From the NCBI RefSeq assembly GCF_030272615.1, contig NC_081405.1, positions 651,392,920 to 651,456,919 on the forward strand: 64,000 nt of DNA, in the 5' to 3' direction. Shown here piece after piece: positions 23,472 through 37,345 of this stretch. A model generated the notes under the pieces. That model was not told the DNA's origin, did no database searches, and saw only the letters and a program-made list of their open reading frames with translations. Source of the stretch: Cryptomeria japonica. Its lineage: Eukaryota > Streptophyta > Pinopsida > Cupressales > Cupressaceae. The position numbers were made by a program, and so were the translations under genes. Numbering within the stretch: the stretch's first letter is position 1; every line of letters begins with the position of its first letter.

Positions 23472-24836
23472 TTGGCTATCAAGGAAGATGATTCGGTACC
23501 TGAAGAGAAGACCATTGCTACTAAAAATGAAGACAAGGATGAATGGGTAATTGACAGTGGATGTTCACATCATATGACTGGAGACAAAAGGAAGTTCTTA
23601 TCTATGCAAGAATTTGATGGTGGTCTGGTTAGATTTGGAGATGACAAAGCATGCATGATCAAGGGAAGAGGAACAATATCATTGAATGATAAACATAACA
23701 TTGGTTATGTTTATTATGTTGAAGGTTTAAGGCATAATCTTTTGAGTGTAGGACAAATGATGGATAAGGGATTTCAGTTACAGTTCAAGGATGAAAAATG
23801 CAAGATTATCAATAGATCAGGACTGGAGATTGCAACCAGTACACAAACTAAAGGTAATATCTTTCATTTGGAATCCAGTGAGAAGACATGTTTGACTGCA
23901 CAAATTAATGAGAGCTGGCTATGGCATAAGAGGTTGTGTCATGTGAATTTTGATTGCATTGTGAAAATTAGTTCTACTAAGGCAGTTAGAGATATACCTA
24001 AGATTGTAAAGCCCTATAATTCGGTATGTAAGGAATGTCAAATGGGAAAGCAAATCAGAACTTCTTTTAAGAGTATACAAGATAAATCTAATGATGTTCT
24101 TGATATTATTCATACTGATTTGTGTGGTCCTGCTAGAATCAAAAGTTTTCAAGGTGATAGATATTTCATGCTAATCACTGATGACTATTCAAGAATGATG
24201 TGGGTTACTTTTCTAAGGGAGAAGTCTGAAGCATTTTAAAAGTTTAAAGTCTTTAAAGGTAAAGTTGAGATAGAGACAGGATTGAAGATTAAATGCTTAA
24301 GGTCAGATCAGGGTGGAGAATTCACATTCGGTGAATTTAACAGCTATTGTGAGAAGAATGGGATAAGGAGACAGTTGTCTGCACCCCATACACCTTAGCA
24401 GAATGGAGTTATGGAAAGGAAGAACATAACTATCTTGGATGCAGCTAGAACTATGATGATGGAAGCTTTTTTGCCTCATGTCTACTGGAGAGAAGATATA
24501 AGCATGACGGAATACACATTCAATAGATTTCATATCAAAGGAGATACCGGTAAGACACCTTATGAGTTATGGTTTGGTCATACACCGATAGTTAAGTATT
24601 TCATCAAAAGAGATGATTCCATTGGAAAGTTTGATCCTAGATGTGATGAAGGAATATTTATTGGTTATTCTAATGAAAGCAAAGCATATAGATGTTATAA
24701 CAAAAGATTGCAGAGAATTATGGAGAGTGCAAATGTCAAGGTGGATGAGCAGAACAGAAGTCAAATCAGAACTTATGAGAGAGAATCGACGGTGGAGATG
24801 ATCATAATTGAACAGGTAGCACCTACACCAGGATAA
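23472..24836 (+). pseudogene. Copia protease, GAG-pre-integrase and integrase
   Basis: WVIDSGCSHHMTGDK is the Copia protease active site (Asp-Ser-Gly). Further on, LWHKRLCHVNF and CKECQMGKQ mark the GAG-pre-integrase/HHCC zinc site, IIHTDLCGP gives the first catalytic Asp, RSDQGGEF the second, and a PHTP-stop-QNGVMERKN block the Glu region. One frame (phase of 23472, 24411 and 24879) is kept, broken by TAA at 24237-24239 and a TAG before QNGV where CAG would restore Gln. A short in-frame deletion seems to have removed residues after VKYF. Integrase would insert the cDNA; it is non-functional here. Confidence 0.85.
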
Positions 24837-24878
24837 AATGTTGAACTAGTTGCTCCGGCAGTATCAAAAAATTCAACA

Positions 24879-26721
24879 ATGACTGAAGATCAGGACAAAG
24901 GAACAAAAAATCAGAAGACTCCTAGGTATGTAAGGTTGAATCATTCAGAAGATCAGATCATTGGAGACAAAAACAAAGGAGTGATGACAAGAAGAAGGTT
25001 GGTAGCTGATGAGGTATGTTTAATTTATCAAATTGAACCAACATCAGTAATTGAAGCTTGTAAAGATGAATGTTGGATGAAAGCTATGGAAGAAGAATTA
25101 GATCAAATAGTAAAGAATAACACATGGACTTTAGTTCCCCAGCTAAAAATAATAATATTATTGGAACTAAATGGGTTTTTAGGAATAAATTGAATGAAGA
25201 TGGACAAGTTGTGAGGAATAAATCTTGATTGGTTTGTAAAGGATATTCTTAGAAGGAAGGAATTGATTATGGTAAAACCTTTGCACCGGTAGCTAGGATC
25301 GAAGTTGTGAGACTGTTTCTTGCTTATGTTGCACATAAGAACTACAAGGTTTATCAGATGGATGTTAAGTGTGTATTTCTTAATGGAGATTTTGAAGAGG
25401 AATTTATATTGAGAAACCTGATGGTTTTTCACTTTTAGATGACAAAAACATGATTTGCAGGTTAAAGAAAGCTTTATATGGATTGAAACAAGCCCCTAGA
25501 GCTTGGTATGCAAGACTGGATAAATATCTTTTGAAGCTTGATTTCACTAAAGGTAATATTGACAATAATTTATATTACAAGAGCACTGATGATGACATAT
25601 TGATTATTGAAGTCTTTGTTGATGATATCATTTTTGGAGGTGAAGATAAGTTCTGTATGGAATTCTCTAACAATATGGAGAATGAATTTGAGATGTCTAT
25701 TATTGGGGAGATGATTTTTTTTAGGTTTGCAGATTACTCAAACTGATAAAGGTATTTTCTTCTGTCATACTAAGTATGCTAGAGAGCTGTTGAAGAAATT
25801 TGGGTTGGAAAATTCTAAACCGGTTGGTACTCATATGGTTACAAGTGAGAAATTGACAAAGAAAGATGCATCTACACCAGTAAATCCTACAAGGTACAAG
25901 TCTATGATTGGAGGTTTGTTATATCCGACTCAGACTAGACTAGATATAATGAATGCAATTTGTATTGTATCAAGATATCAGAGTGATCCTAGAGAAAATC
26001 ATGAGAGTGTGGTGAAAAGGATTTTTAGGTATTTGTAGGGAACAACTGAGTATGGTTTTTGGTATCCTAAAAATGATGACTTTACATTATGTGCATATAT
26101 AGATGCAAATTGGGCTAAAGATGTTGATGACCGGAAGAGCACATTCGGTGGAGCTTTCTTTCTTGGAAAGAAACTTGTTTCATGGATCAACAAGAAGCAG
26201 TCATGTACCTCTTTATCTACTGTTGAAGTTGAGTATGTTGTTGCTGCTACTAACTGTACACAAGTTCTATGGATGAAGCAAATGTTGAAGGATATAAAGG
26301 TGGGTTGTAATGAACTGGTAGTTATTCACTGTGATAACTCTATTGCTATTGATATATCAAAGAATCTAGTATTTCATTCTGAGACAAAGCACATATCTAT
26401 CAAGTATAACTTTTTGAAGGAGAAGGTGGAAGCAATGAAGTCAGACTGGTTTATGTGAACACTAAAGAGCAGATTGAAGACATCTTCACTAAACCTTTGC
26501 CTAAAGAATCATTTGAGTACTTTAGAGCTAGATTGGGGGTTTCTACCCCTCCGATAGAGACCCAAGTGATGTTGATTGGCATCAGTCTGGTATGCATTAT
26601 CAGAGCTATTACTCATTCTGGATTGATGTGGTGGTGCTACTACTCAGGGGGAGTAGTCAGCTGTAAGAATCAGAGGATTTATGATTTTTCTTTGATATTT
26701 ATGTTAGATATTTGGCATTGA
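24879..26721 (+). pseudogene. Copia reverse transcriptase and RNase H
   Basis: MEEELDQIVKNNTWTLVP begins the Copia RT. The next part changes frame near 25140-25200 (GTKWVFRNK, then [16 protein letters not shown] and YQMDVK, with stops). ICRLKKALYGLKQAPRAWY and FVDDIIFGG (the YVDD-type catalytic box, here Phe-Val-Asp-Asp) follow from 25450. A further frameshift near 25725 leads to TDKGIFFCHTKYARELLKKF, then YPTQTRLDIM and the RNase H end (VIHCDNSIAI, TKHISIKYNFLKE, then TKEQIEDIFTKPLP). At least three frameshifts and several stops break it. It closes about 200 bp before the purine tract. Confidence 0.85.
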
Positions 26722-26907
26722 TGTCAAAGGGGGAGAGTTATTCTAGTGAAAAACATAAGGGAGACATATATTCATTAGGGGAGTTTGGTTCAGAGCTTTA
26801 TTGCTATATCATTTTGTGGGAGATTGTTGGATGTCTTCCATAGGGGGAGACTTGTTTGACATTTCTTGGCACTTGGATGTTTTTCACATCTAGCGTTGCC
26901 ATCAATG

Positions 26908-26921
26908 CCAAAGGGGGATAT
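26908..26921 (+). other. Polypurine tract of the Copia element
   Basis: The purine run CAAAGGGGGATAT directly precedes the TGTTGGCAA start of the 3' LTR. Confidence 0.75.
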
Positions 26922-28172
26922 TGTTGGCAATTTGGATGAATTAATTATGTGTTGCATTGATGTTTTGTCATTGATGGCAACACTGGTTGTTTTGGTTGTT
27001 TACCGATTTTCGGTTGGTTTCGGTAGAGTGGTTGGATTATGATATTGATCTGGTATGCTTTGGTATGCTTTGGTTTGTGGAATTGGTTTGGATCTATCAT
27101 TCATGCTATTTAGATATGTATCACAATCAGTTGGTTTAGGATTTGATGACTCAGGAGCTATCATTTGTTCTAATAAGCCTTTTGGTCACTGGAAAGGGTT
27201 TTACCGGCATATCTTTGTTGAAGATTTTTTATGCATGTGATAAGTGGTGTTGGTGCGGCTTCTAGATGGCTTTTAGGATGCTAATGGTTATCATGTTCAT
27301 GTTCTTATTGATTGGTGGTGTTGGATTTGGTTTATGGTGACCTATTTTTGGGTCTGGTGTTATCTAGGTTATGGACCGGTTTATGTAACGTGTTGGAGGA
27401 TGTTCCTGATGCGTTACCGGCAGGATTTAATGATTGGTTTACATTGTTTTCAGTCTAAGATGACTTGGTTGATCATTGGATTGTGGGTTTATGTTATGAA
27501 CTTATTATATTATCTTTTAGGTGGCTGACCTAATTGTTTAGGTCTCGGGTTGGTATAAATATGATGTAAGATCTCTTTGTAGATCATAGGTCAAGTTTAT
27601 GGGATGATCTGTGTGCGAATAATGTTGTAATCATATGCAGAGGTTTGGTCGATCGTAGGTGATCGAATTGGGTTTGTGGAAGAGGTTTAAGACCTCTGGT
27701 ACTAAGCTTAACCGAAATTGTACTCAAGCATAGGAGATGTTATCTTTGCAGTTCACTCTTCTTTTCGGATTGTAATCTGGATTTATTTTGTAGTCTTTGA
27801 GGCTCCTTTTGTGATGAGTAGTGCACTCTAGGTTGTTGGCCTTCTTGCATGTGCAAGCCTCTCATTATTGTAATCACATACTGCAGAAGTATTATCTGAT
27901 TGTGGGTAGGCTTCCCACCGTGGTTTTTCCCTTTATCGGGTTTTCCAAGTACAAATATTGGTGTCATGTGTTCTGGATGGATGGTAACTGTTCTATGATT
28001 TATGTTTATGTTTAATTACTATATCAGTCATTCTGGTATTTGGTTTATGCATTCTGGTATTGAGTTTATGTATTCCAGTAATAAGGTCTTGAATGCTTAA
28101 AGTTCTATAATCCAGTGACAACTAATTCACCACCCCTCTTAGTTGTCCTCTGGTTATCTGAGCTATCTAACA
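26922..28172 (+). repeat. 3' LTR of the Copia element
   Basis: This 1251-bp partner of 21072-22327 ends ATCTAACA. It is also the reference for the reversed solo LTR at 3420-4622. Confidence 0.9.
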
Positions 28173-28470
28173 GCTCTAACAATGCTAAATACCAAGCTGC
28201 TAACCTTTAACTGCCATTAAAGCAACACAGGACTGTCAAGAAAATGAATTGTTTGACCATACCAATACCAAGGAAGCTTATAGCAGTGAATCTAGTATTT
28301 GTTTACATGGATGCAAAGTGTTACTGTATCTAACACTCTGTGCACAAAAGCAACCATAACAATGCTAAAGACCAAGTTGTAGACCTTTAAGTGCCATTAA
28401 AACAGTAAAGCACTGTCAAGGCAATGAAGTCTTTGACCATACCAATACCAATCAGGAAGCATAAAGGAAG
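28173..28470 (+). repeat. Tandem duplication, period about 170 bp
   Basis: A block starting CTAACAATGCTAAATACCAA and ending GACCATACCAATACC occurs at about 28177-28270 and, with roughly 15 percent change, at 28347-28452. No coding sense is seen. Confidence 0.6.
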
Positions 28471-30090
28471 TTAAAAATAATTTGCACTGATTTAAAGCTC
28501 CTGATCACGAGTAGATTGATCTTAGAAATGAGAACAGTCACACAATAGTATCAATTGTACACAAAATATAATCCATTGTGAGTAAATAAAAGTCCTCGAA
28601 AATCATTTCAAGGAAAATGTTGTCCTTTCTTAGTAAATCTTAAAGATAAGGTTTTGGAAAAAATACAAAATCGTAGATGTCTCAACATATCCAATAATAT
28701 AAAATTCAAAATAGAACAAGAGTTTTAGAAACGGGAAATGTTGAGATATCTGATGATGCCTAGATATCAGAAGCAACTTTGTTTGACAAGAAATGGATTG
28801 TATGGACACTTGGAATGTTAATGTGTTTTTTGGCCAGAGGAACATTAGTGTACCTTTTTTTGGCTTTTGGCTTCACACAATGATCTACTTGGTGAAGAAC
28901 AAAGAAAATAGAGCAGCAAGAATAAACAAAATGATAGTCTTAATCTTCTAGTTAGTATTAAACAAACAAAGAACATATTATGAACAATTTTTGGAAGTTT
29001 AATTTACACTCTTCAGCCTTCACAATAATGCTCTCAGTTATAATTATGAACAATATTTCAAAAAAAAAACAGAGTGCATATAGGGGATAATCAATCACTG
29101 CACACTAAGTTTTTCAAAAAAATATTAAACGACTGGCAAGTCAATCACTGCACACTAATCTTTTGAAAAAAATATTAAATGGCTGGCAGGGTAGAGGCCA
29201 AGCTCATCTTCATCATTTAAAAAAAACAACCCTAATTCAATCACAGTTTTGAAATTGCAAACAAAATGAACATAATAGTCGAATTCATATTTAGGTCTTA
29301 TAAGGTGGACCTTGTACAACCAATTCAACAATTTTTTTTGTTTTCTAAATATTGAGTTATTTGAAAGATAGTGAAGGACCAATGTTGGAAGATTTTGTAT
29401 CTTACTATACTCTCGAAAGACCTCATCGTGGATATTGAGGATTGTTGTCTAAAATATTTGTTGAAGCTAATTGCGGATTTGGATTTAGGTACTTTAAAAA
29501 TCATTGAAGACAGACACTTGGTAGAACATAGTTAATCAGTTACAAAATAAATCAAAACCTTAAAAATTGTTTTGGGTCTATTAATTATTATAATTTTTAC
29601 TATAATAAACCCTTAAAGTTGTATTTTCTTCCTGAAGTCGATTATGCCCAAACTAGAAGAAGATTTAGGTTCTGCTGAATATGAGATGCACAGGTGTTTT
29701 CCCTTAAAACCCTTTGCCACCTAATAGACAAAATTTTAAAACCCATACAAAAAATGCAAAGCTCGATCACAACATTTGTGTTTACCCTTAAAACCATTTG
29801 CCGCCTAATCAACAAAATTTTGAAACCCACAACCCACTGCATTCAAACATATATTAAAACCCAACTAAATTTTTACACCCACAAGTTTTGGAGGAAGAAC
29901 TGCTTACTCGCAGAACAAACCGACACATACAAGCAACAGACGATACACCACAAACGCTTTCAACACCGTTTGTTTAAGCGACACATACAAGCAACGGACA
30001 ATACCCCACAAATGCTTTCAACACCATTTGCTTCTCCAAAACCTCAAACATTACAAATGTTATCCCTCTCGAAACCCATGAATGTTTAAC
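28471..30090. repeat. Gene-free stretch with three small tandem duplications
   Basis: A 51-bp unit (TCAATCACTGCACACTAA...) is doubled at about 29090-29190. A unit of about 92 bp (CCCTTAAAACCCTTTGCC...) is doubled at about 29700-29835. A unit of about 58 bp (ACACATACAAGCAACAGACG...) is doubled at about 29925-30042. Apart from these I see no gene or transposon motif. Confidence 0.55.
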
Positions 30091-30879
30091 GCGAACTGAG
30101 AAAAAAATTGTGTCCAGAAAGATTAATGGCCAACTGAAATGAATTAATTTTGTTCAGTGTACTCGTTCCACCTCACGCTACATACCCACCACCACAAAAC
30201 AATAATTTTTAATAAAAAATAACATGCCTAATGGTAAAAATCTCGCTGTCGGAAAACGTGACCGAAATTCCCTTTTCTGGAGGGTTGACAGTTTTACGGG
30301 CATAAATGCCCACACTGAAGCCTATCGGCTTAATTATAGAATACTTGTTTTTTGAATTAGAAATCAATCTTTTATTTCTATCTTCTTTTGATAAGTATAT
30401 TTTAATTTAATCTTATTAGTACTTGTCGTAGGCAATACTATTGCATTCAGTGAAGCTGCTTTATTCAATTAGTTTGCACCAATCAAGAGTGATTATTATT
30501 TTTCCTTAAAAAAACTTGGTTTTTGTAAAGTTAAGATTTATATTTTTAAATTGAAAATATTGTAAAAAACATTTATCTACACTACGATTGGTTTTAAAAA
30601 TTGGGTGTTATAGGAGCAATTTTTTAGGGATGATAGTTTTTTTTGGTTTTTTTTGTGATTTCTTTGTATTTTAAAAACTAAAATGTCTATTTTACTTCTT
30701 TTTTTTTTTTGTTCTTATAATCATTTATAATATTGTAAATAAAATATTTTTCTAAATAAACATATAAATTCTAATAATTATTTTTATCTCAAAATATAGA
30801 TAGTAAAACCAATTATAAAGATTTCATTTAGTTTAGATGAAATTAAATGAAAAAATAAATACAAATATTTCTATTAAAA
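30091..30879. other. AT-rich stretch, no gene seen
   Basis: A short, less AT-rich part (30130-30330) precedes very AT-rich DNA. No open frame or known motif is supported. Confidence 0.4.
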
Positions 30880-31495
30880 AAATAAACCTAATTATTATAT
30901 GTATTCTTTATAATTATATTTTATACATTGTTTGAAATCATTCTATTTTTTAATACTTTTTGAAAATGATAATATTTTAATCATTTTAATATATATAAAA
31001 TAATTTAATATCTTTTAGTCAGAAATTCAAATATTTTTCATTAAGTTATTTAAAAAATGTCTATTTTCACTTTTATAATTATTAATAGTTATTTTATTAA
31101 AACTAATTATAACTAATATTACATAAATATAAAGAATTAATATAATATTATACTAAAAATTAGTAATTATATTTGAGATTAATTTAATTTCAATAATTAT
31201 AATTATATAATTTTTTTAATTAAATTAAGATTATGCTTTTAAGAAAAATATATATTTTCACTATAAAAATTGTATTACATTATAATTATTTTCTCGAAGC
31301 ATTCCCTATATGAAGTGAACCACTTATTGAAATCACTGGTTTAAAACTGGGGAGAAGAATGAAGACTATATAATAAATTGCTTAAATTTATATTAATTTT
31401 AAAAACGAGATCTTTTATAATAAAAAATAAAAAATATATTTATTAATATTATTTATTAGGAGTTAATTTTTCATTGAGTTTAAAATTTATTTTTA
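30880..31495 (+). repeat. Left arm of a long, diverged inverted repeat
   Basis: Read as reverse complement, 30880-31200 matches 43415-43725, including an AATAATAGTTATTTTATTAAAA-like core and the CTAATTATTATATGTATTC end. Likewise 31200-31495 matches 41130-41630, including CTATATGAAGTGAACCACTT and GGAGTTAATTTTTC. The two matching parts are contiguous on the left but split on the right by a LINE insertion. Divergence is perhaps 10-20 percent. Confidence 0.75.
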
Positions 31496-31782
31496 TTTAT
31501 GTCTTTTTATAATAATTAAATTATTATAATTAATTTAATTTATTTGTCTTATTAAAATTTTAATTATGATAGAATAATTATATTTTGAATCAAAATCTTT
31601 CTTTTCTTACTATTTTCTTTTAATTTAATCTTTTTTTATTAGCTATTCTATTATTTATTTATTTATTGTAATTCTTCCACTTCTTCCTTTAAGGGTTGAT
31701 TTTTATTAAGTTAAAATTGTATTATAATAATTTGTGATTTTTAATAAAATTATAAATAATAATTAAAAGATATTAGAATTTA

Positions 31783-32310
31783 AGGCCTGTTAATGGGCTG
31801 CTGAGGGCTAATCTTCAAAATAAGGGCAATCCAACCCCAGAGTGGACTCCGCCTAAGAAGGGGTGGATTAAGATTAATTTTGACGGAGCATCGAGGGGCA
31901 ATCCAAGGCCCTCGGGTGCTGGGGTGATTGCTCGAGATGATCAGGGAAACATTCTGGCCATTGCGGCCAAGCGATTGGTGGATGGGTCGAACAATGTTGT
32001 CGAATGTCAAGCTGCGTTAGAAGCAATCCTTATGGCTGGGAAATTGGGAGTCAAGAAACTTCATTTAGAAGGTGATTCTCAAGTTGTGGTGAATGGGATT
32101 GCGCGAGGGCGATTGGAAGCGTGGTTTCTAGATAAGCAGGTGCGTAGGATACAATTGTTGTTGAACAATTTTGAAGATTTTAAAATAACCCATGTCCTGA
32201 GGGAAGCTAATTTGGAAGCTGACAAACTTTCTAATGCGGGAGCAAATGGTTCCTTGGAAAATTTGTTTAGTATGTTTGAGGACTTTAGAGATTGTAGTCT
32301 TCTTGAGTAA
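31783..32310 (+). pseudogene. RNase H domain, C-terminal part of a LINE ORF2
   Basis: The frame is open from the first base of the element to TAA at 32308-32310 (about 175 codons) and has no early ATG. KKGWIKINFDGASRGNP gives the first catalytic Asp; the AALEAILMAGKLGVKKLHLEGDS stretch gives the Glu and second Asp (LEGDSQVVV), and HVLREANLEADKLS the His/Asp end. These are the four acidic/His sites of plant LINE RNase H, all present. RNase H would remove RNA from the RNA-DNA hybrid. The reverse transcriptase that normally precedes it is missing. Confidence 0.8.
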
Positions 32311-32640
32311 GTTTTGAGTTGATGGCTTTTTGGAAAAGTGAACCCCAGTTCAAATTTTTGTGTCCACTCGCAACCTTGGCTCTGTGGGAATTTAAGTCCC
32401 TCGTGGTGTGTGTTCTTCAAATTTTTTGCAAGTGGCCTTGAGGTGTTGGTTGATGATGGAGGTGTGTGGAGAGAGTGACTGGTGATGATGTTGGGAATAA
32501 TGCGAAGCATGTGAAGCTTTCATGACAATAGATGGAGGTGGCCTTTAAGTCCCTTGTGTGTTGATTCCTGGCACTTTGTGGGAAAGCTTGGTGTTTTGAC
32601 GGAGTGCTCAGGGTTGCTTTCTGTGTAATGGAGAGTTAGG

Positions 32641-33369
32641 ATGGAGGCAAATTTTTCATTGGAGTCAGACGGACAATTGCCTGCTTTTTGAGGGCCGGTC
32701 TCGAGTATCAAGCTTTCGAACATTTTTAGAGTGGACGGAGATGTCTTCTGGAGGGCAGTTAGGCTTCTATTGGGAGAGGAATTTCTTTCTCAGGATTGGC
32801 AACCCAGAACAAATCTTGACATCTCGTCTCTATTTGCTGCTTTGGCCTTGCAGGTGGGGAAGTCAAATGAGGAAGTGCAACAGATCCCTTCACTGGTTTT
32901 ATGACCCAAATGGGTAGGAGGCTTGCAGGATGTGGTGGCCCGTTCTATCATTGGTGTGGGGCTAAGGATGGCAGAGGGCCCAAGTAGGAGGATTGGAGTG
33001 GATGTTGGGGAGTTGCAGCCTTTTGTAGTATGGTATGCTTCTCGACCAGTCGCTTCGTAGGTGGAGGACGCAAGAAATGGCTGGGCAGAGATTGTGAACT
33101 TTGTTCGCCAGTTGGGGCCGACTGAACATTTCAATATCCGTGGGAAGGTGACTCCCACTCTGTCCGAGGCCCCCCTGGATGAGAATGGGAGGCCTTTGGT
33201 TTGGCATTAGCTCCCAAAGAAACCATCGAAGGTGGTGGAGCATGGGTCGTTGTGTGGAGGAGGGCCTGGAATGGTGTTAGGTGGTGGGAGTGAGCAGCAG
33301 TTGGCTGGTTCCAGCAAGGGCATTCCCAATTTCTCAAGAGAGGAAGCTTTGGGATGGTTTCGTAGTTAG
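32641..33369 (+). pseudogene. Unknown ORF downstream of RNase H, copy A
   Basis: A frame of 243 codons begins MEANFSLESDGQLPAF and ends NFSREEALGWFRS. It contains NIFRVDGDVFWRAVRLLLGE, LDISSLFAALALQVG and a Pro/Gly-rich end. Four or more TAG or TGA codons interrupt it, each at a place where copy B or a single C-to-T reversal gives a sense codon. Copy B (42473-43198) aligns end to end at clearly more than half identity. I recognise no domain. Its position after the RNase H and before the poly(A) makes it an extra 3' ORF of this LINE family. Confidence 0.55.
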
Positions 33370-33576
33370 GTTGGGCTAGTTGGGGTTTGTGGTGTGGTCA
33401 TTTTTGTATATGTAAGCGACCCCTTTCGTGACTATGGGTCTTAGTAGGTTGATGCTTGGGTTTTTTTGTAGTAGGGGCGTGACCCCTTGGTTTTGCAGAT
33501 TGTCATTCTACCCCTTGATTGTAATACTTTTCTTTCAAAGCAATATATTACTATATGTTATCGATCAAAAAAAAAA

Positions 33577-33807
33577 AGATATTTGAATTTATACATTTTG
33601 TCTTATTAAAATTTTATTTATTATAAAAAAATTATATTTGAATTTTATTCTAATTTGTATATATAATAAAATAAATTTTGACATAACACCTAAATTAAAT
33701 GTTTAGAGCGAGAGAGAAAGAAAGAGTGACTAACTTTTGATTACTCATTTCATGTCAATAATTTAAGGATATCATATGTCCTTGGGGGCCTATGTTAATG
33801 GTAGCAT
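33577..33807. other. AT-rich linker, no gene
   Basis: This continues the AT-rich repeat that was split by the 31783-33576 insertion; a purine-rich AGAGCGAGAGAGAAAG run near 33706 leads into the pyrimidine tract. Confidence 0.5.
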
Positions 33808-35745
<1,938 letters not shown>

Positions 35746-36387
35746 ATTGCAAATATAATACTATCTTGTTGCTAATAAAAATTAATTATCTTCTAAATTC
35801 AAAGGTTTCATTTCAGTTATGATCGAATCCTTGTAAGTGGATGCATAGTTGATTTTAAGCTATCACCTCTCAATTAAGCCCTTTGTTGTACAAACAACAT
35901 GATGATCACAAATTGACCTCATGCACTACACAAATTTATCCAAAAAATAGACCAAATAATCCCCAATTGACCTTCCACACCTCTTTGGCATACCCATTGC
36001 ATACCAAAGTGCAATTGTTAGTTTATATTATTTTATTAAAATAAGAGTTGTAGTTAATATTACATAAATATAATTATTCTAATACAATTTTAAAATAACA
36101 ATTATTCAACATTATAATAATTAAAAATTAGAACAAATATTTTTATTACAACACTATGATGGCAAGTACTCGCCACTACGTGGCACTTGTTTTTTATTCA
36201 ATTATTCTAATCATCATCTTCTTCTTTTAAGGTTTAATTTACATTAAGTTAAAATTTAATTTTAATTATTTTTGTCTTATCAAGTTACGAATAATAATTT
36301 TAAAAGATAATATAATTAATTTAATTCATACATTCATCTTATTAATTTTAAATTTATTGTAGAATAATTATCTTTAATTTTATTTTT
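35746..36387 (+). repeat. Tail and AT-rich head of tandem unit (copy 1)
   Basis: The segment begins ATTGCAAATATAATAC and runs through CACACCTCTTTGGCATACCC to an AT-rich part with GGCAAGTACTCGCCACTACG. The part at 35914-36174 recurs almost unchanged at 37710-37975. The AT-rich part after 36220 is also similar to 31690-33680 read without its LINE. Confidence 0.7.
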
Positions 36388-37345
36388 TTATATCTCTCTC
36401 TACTTATTCTCTCTCTAACTCATAAACACGCACTTCTTGTTTCTCCCTCCCTCTCTCTATCTCTATCTCTCTCCCTCCCTATCCCTCCTCATTTCTTTAT
36501 ATTTCCCTCTATCTATATCTCTCCCCCTCTCTCTCTATTTCTCCCTATCTCTCCCTTCCTCATTCCCTTCCTCATTCCCTTTGTATCCCGCTATCTATCT
36601 TTTTATCACTACCTCTCTCTCCCTTTCTCTTCTTGTATATATCTATCTCTCACTCCTCTTACAATATATGTCTATCGCTTCCTCTATCCCCCCTTATTTC
36701 TCTTCCTCTCCCTCCATATCTATTTGTCTATCTCTAGCTATCTCTCTATATCTATTTATTTATATATCAATCTTTGTATCTCTCTCCATCTCTCCCTCTC
36801 TCTATGTTGTCTTATATCTCTCTATCTCTATCAATCTATATCATCATCTATATATCTCTTTATCTCTCCATATTCCTCTATAGACTTCTTTATCCCCCTA
36901 TCTTTATATCTTTATCTCTCACTCTACATCTCTTTATCTCTCTATCTATTTTATCCTCTTTCTCTCTCACTCTATCTTCCTTTCTACCTCTATCTTTCTC
37001 TCCCCACTCTATCTATATACATGTCTCCCTCTATATATCAATGTCTCTCTCCCTCTTTCTCTCTCCCTATCCCTCCTTTTAAACCTCTATATTCATATCT
37101 ATTTTCCTCTTTATATCCATCTCTCTATATTTCTTCTTTTCTATCCATCTCTCTCTCTCTCCTTGTTTTTTGAGCTTCCACATCTATCTAATCCTATCTA
37201 TTCTCTCTCTTTTTCCCTCCATATCTCTTTCCTTTTCTCCATCTTTCTCTTGCCTTTCTCCATCTTCATATTCATCTCATCTCCATATCTATCTATATCT
37301 CTACATTTATCTCTTTACCTCTCTCTCTTTCTCTCTCGTTTCCTA
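36388..37345 (+). repeat. Second pyrimidine-rich microsatellite field
   Basis: The composition is the same as at 33808-35745, with TCTCTATCTC and TCTCCC units. It is the central part of a second copy of the larger tandem unit. Confidence 0.88.

Larger units (their letters stand above)
21072..28172 (+). mobile_element. Copia LTR retrotransposon, both LTRs, broken pol
   Basis: LTRs lie at 21072-22327 and 26922-28172. The primer site TGGTATTAGAGCC at 22330-22342 is the classic Copia complement of initiator Met-tRNA. The interior holds, in order, UBN2-type gag, a zinc knuckle, protease, GAG-pre-integrase, integrase, reverse transcriptase and RNase H, which is the Copia order (integrase before RT). 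The purine tract AAAGGGGGATAT abuts the 3' LTR. I cannot find a matching target duplication (ACTAT on the left, GCTCT on the right). The LTRs differ by several percent, and gag-pol has multiple stops and frameshifts, so it is an old, dead copy. Confidence 0.9.
31783..33576 (+). mobile_element. Short non-LTR element, copy A (RNase H plus unknown ORF, poly(A))
   Basis: The element starts AGGCCTGTTAATGGGCT and ends GTTATCGATC followed by a poly(A) run. It is flanked by a 15-bp target duplication with one mismatch (AGATATTAGAATTTA at 31768-31782, AGATATTTGAATTTA at 33577-33591). It encodes an RNase H domain and, downstream, a second open frame. A second copy with the same start and end is at 41630-43419. 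Poly(A) plus long target duplication shows LINE-type target-primed insertion. Confidence 0.8.

Noticed and set aside
21067-28177. Target duplication of the Copia element (ACTAT and GCTCT)
   Set aside because: Only three of five bases agree, so I do not claim it.
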